From Acidiflorens sp963847715 (GTDB taxonomy: Bacteria > Acidobacteriota > Terriglobia > Terriglobales > Acidobacteriaceae): a stretch of 64,000 nt of DNA. A program made the translations under genes and the position numbers. The notes beneath the pieces were generated by a model that saw only the letters and a program-made list of their open reading frames with translations, was not told the origin of the DNA and searched no databases. The DNA lies in the NCBI GenBank assembly GCA_963847715.1, contig CAWKAZ010000013.1:274160-338159 (forward strand), read 5' to 3'. Below are positions 62,153-64,000 of the stretch, piece by piece. The stretch's first letter is position 1; each line of letters starts with the position of its first letter.

Positions 62153-63868
62153 ATGAAATTTCAAAAGGCCGTTTCCCTCTGCACTTTTCTGTTCGTGGTT
62201 GCCCTGACAGGGAGACCGCTGATCGCCGAAAAGGCGCCTGAAGCGCCCGACAACATCCTTCTCAGTACCTTGGAAAAGGAGTTACATCGGGGGCAAGCCG
62301 AACTCGCCAAACAGGATCCGGCACCCTATTTCACCAGTTACAACGTCACCGATGGCGAGTCGCTGGTGATTTATAGCGCGCAAGGGGGCATCCTCAGTTC
62401 GGTTTACAGCCGGCATCGGGCGGCTGACGTGAGTATGAGGATCGGGGCTCCGGCTCTCGACAACACCCACGACCAGGAGCGGGATTCTGGGATCACTTCG
62501 GGGCATCTTCCGCAGCGCGACGATGCGGACGCGATTGCGCGCGTGCTGTGGAAACTGACTTACGAACAATATCGCAAGGCCCGGCAGGCCTACATCAACG
62601 CCAAGACCAAGAGCGCGGTCCGCGCCAAGGACGAGGACGATTCGCCGGATTTCACGCAAGAGAAGCCTTCGATGTATGTCGAGGAAACTGAGCCGGCGTC
62701 GTTTCCCGATCAGAAGGCGTGGGAAGAACTGGCGCGCCGGTATTCGGCGGCCTTCCGGCAGTATCCGCAGGTGGAAGAATCGCTGATTTTTCTGCAGGCC
62801 ACCCGGAGCCACAACTACCTGGTGTCCACGGAAGGGACGAAGATCGTTACGGCGGATGCGATCTTCCGCATCATGATTCAGGCGCAGACTCGCGCAGACG
62901 ACGGCATGCAGTTGATGCGGGTGGAGACTTTTCAGTTTTCCGATTCGAAGAAAGTGCCGTCCGAAGCGGAAGTGGCGGCGAGCGTCAAGAAGATGGCGGA
63001 AGACTTGACCGCCTTGCGGTCGGCGCCGCTGGCCGAACCCTACAATGGTCCCGCGTTGTTGTCGGGGAGGGCGTCAGCGGTTTTCTTTCATGAAGTGCTA
63101 GGCCATCGAGTTGAGGGACAGAGGCAGCGAGGGCGCGATGAGGGACAGACCTTTACCAAAAAGGTGAACGAAAAGATCATGCCCGCCTTTCTCAGTGTGA
63201 CGGATGATCCCACGCTGCGGTCCATCGCAGGCATGGACCTGTCGGGCTTTTACCGCTACGACGACGAAGGCATTCCGGCGTCGCGGGTTGAGGTGGTGAA
63301 GGACGGCATCCTGAAGAATTTTCTGATGGGACGATTACCGGTGAAGAACTTCGACAGTTCGAATGGCCATGGGCGGGCGCAGTCCGGGAGGATGCCGGTG
63401 GGGCGGCAGGGAAATCTAATTGTGACGTCTTCAAAGACTATTCCCGATGCTCAACTTCGTAAGCGCTTCATTGAGGAAATCAAGAAGCAGGGGAAACCGT
63501 ACGGGCTGTACTTTGAGGATATCCAGGGCGGATTTACGTTAACGTCGCGCGATCTGCCGCAGGCGTTTCAGGTGTTGCCGGTGATGGTGTGGCGCGTTTA
63601 TGCGGATGGGCGTCCGGATCAACTGGTGCGAGGCGTCGACATTGTGGGCACTCCGCTGACGGTGTTGACGCAGATCGCGGCCACCGGCGACACGACCAGC
63701 GTATTCAACGGCGTGTGCGGGGCGGAGTCGGGGAGTGTTCCGGTATCGGCGGCCGCTCCGGCGATGTTGTTTTCTGATATGGAAGTGCAGAAGAGAAAGT
63801 ATGGAGACGCGCGTCCTCCGGTGCTGCCTCCGCCACCGCAGGCGGAAGAGAAGGGCGGCGGGAAATGA
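62153..63868 (+). CDS. Exported TldD/PmbA-family metalloprotease
   Basis: 571 residues. Signal peptide (VSLCTFLFVVALTGRPLIAE), then a TldD/PmbA-type protease with zinc motif FFHEVLGHRVEGQRQR (HExxxH), and the C-terminal segments GRMPVGRQGNLIV and DIVGTPLTVLTQIAATGD of the family. TldD and PmbA of E. coli are cytosolic and mature microcins or degrade CcdA; an exported version is characteristic of acidobacteria and other soil phyla. ATG 62153 follows the terminator at 62119 by 33 bases. The next gene overlaps its stop (ATGA), as in TldD-PmbA pairs. Confidence 0.9.
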   Translation: MKFQKAVSLCTFLFVVALTGRPLIAEKAPEAPDNILLSTLEKELHRGQAELAKQDPAPYFTSYNVTDGESLVIYSAQGGILSSVYSRHRAADVSMRIGAPALDNTHDQERDSGITSGHLPQRDDADAIARVLWKLTYEQYRKARQAYINAKTKSAVRAKDEDDSPDFTQEKPSMYVEETEPASFPDQKAWEELARRYSAAFRQYPQVEESLIFLQATRSHNYLVSTEGTKIVTADAIFRIMIQAQTRADDGMQLMRVETFQFSDSKKVPSEAEVAASVKKMAEDLTALRSAPLAEPYNGPALLSGRASAVFFHEVLGHRVEGQRQRGRDEGQTFTKKVNEKIMPAFLSVTDDPTLRSIAGMDLSGFYRYDDEGIPASRVEVVKDGILKNFLMGRLPVKNFDSSNGHGRAQSGRMPVGRQGNLIVTSSKTIPDAQLRKRFIEEIKKQGKPYGLYFEDIQGGFTLTSRDLPQAFQVLPVMVWRVYADGRPDQLVRGVDIVGTPLTVLTQIAATGDTTSVFNGVCGAESGSVPVSAAAPAMLFSDMEVQKRKYGDARPPVLPPPPQAEEKGGGK

Positions 63869-64000
63869 TCGGGGACATGCACTCGAATATGCGCAGGCCT
63901 TTCGGCCGACTCGCTTTGGTTCTCGCGACTTTGATTTGCAGTTTGCCTACTGCAGTCTGGGCAAGTGACGCTGCGCCGGAGGATGCGGTGCTGCGGGCGC
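63865..64000 (+). CDS. Exported protein, likely second TldD/PmbA-type partner (3' end outside window)
   Basis: The ATG overlaps the previous stop codon (ATGA at 63865-63868), so translation is coupled. The 45 residues visible are a signal peptide (RPFGRLALVLATLICSLPTA, cut near VWASDA) and the start of the mature protein (PEDAVLRA). Nothing catalytic is visible yet; a TldD/PmbA-related partner is inferred only from the coupling. Internal ATGs at 63877 and 63889 are possible starts. Confidence 0.7.
   Translation, partial: MIGDMHSNMRRPFGRLALVLATLICSLPTAVWASDAAPEDAVLRA

Overview
The window looks like an interior piece of an Acidobacteriota chromosome (Terriglobia/Koribacter-like). This is an inference from RpoB/RpoC sequence, fused AroDE, exported TPR-linked Ser/Thr kinases, carboxypeptidase-regulatory-domain TonB receptors, choice-of-anchor/Hydin-like and HAF-repeat exported proteins, high GC, frequent GTG/TTG starts, and several families of short dispersed hairpin repeats. 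No phage, plasmid, insertion sequence or CRISPR array is visible. The right and left ends cut through genes.

Layout. 1-7.4 kb: rpoB (5' end missing) and rpoC, split by a long inverted repeat and ended by a strong terminator. 7.4-17.2 kb: YihY-type membrane protein, pyruvate kinase, an alpha/beta hydrolase, a rhomboid protease, an exported M28 peptidase, a LysW-like zinc-ribbon miniprotein with two small exported proteins, LemA, and ribosomal protein S1. 17.5-36 kb: HIT protein, exported S9 peptidase, TonB-dependent receptor, galE, tRNA-Pro(GGG), a DsrE-like gene interrupted by an in-frame TGA that looks like selenocysteine, several large exported proteins, Dps, a MerR regulator and a polytopic glycosyltransferase-like protein. 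36-46 kb: a 13-codon lysine-rich microgene, YggX, an LpxH-like phosphoesterase followed by an MGDG-synthase-like glycosyltransferase, PilZ and AMIN-domain proteins, trpG, a CPBP protease, a HAF-repeat protein and trpE. 46-54.5 kb: glutamate dehydrogenase, an exported histone-H1-like protein beside an exported helix-hairpin-helix protein, YidB-like, pgsA, AMMECR1, then a compact SPFH / NAD-kinase-like / NUDIX-regulator operon behind a promoter with two identical palindromic operators, and an ArsR-AHSA1 pair. 54.7-64 kb: exported protein, aroDE, Ser/Thr kinase, lone GvpL/F protein, an unidentified structured RNA region, and two exported TldD/PmbA-type proteins, the second truncated by the window end.

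How it fits together. Most of the content is housekeeping (transcription, translation, glycolysis, aromatic amino acids, phospholipid and glycolipid synthesis) mixed with many exported proteases and beta-rich surface proteins, as expected for a soil polymer degrader. The best candidates for something new are the putative DsrE-family selenoprotein (24.0-24.5 kb), with a bacterial-SECIS-like hairpin and a terminator placed after the second stop codon, and the SPFH/NADK-like/NUDIX operon (50.7-53.4 kb). Start codons were re-chosen in many genes because upstream in-frame extensions run through repeats or tRNA sequence.
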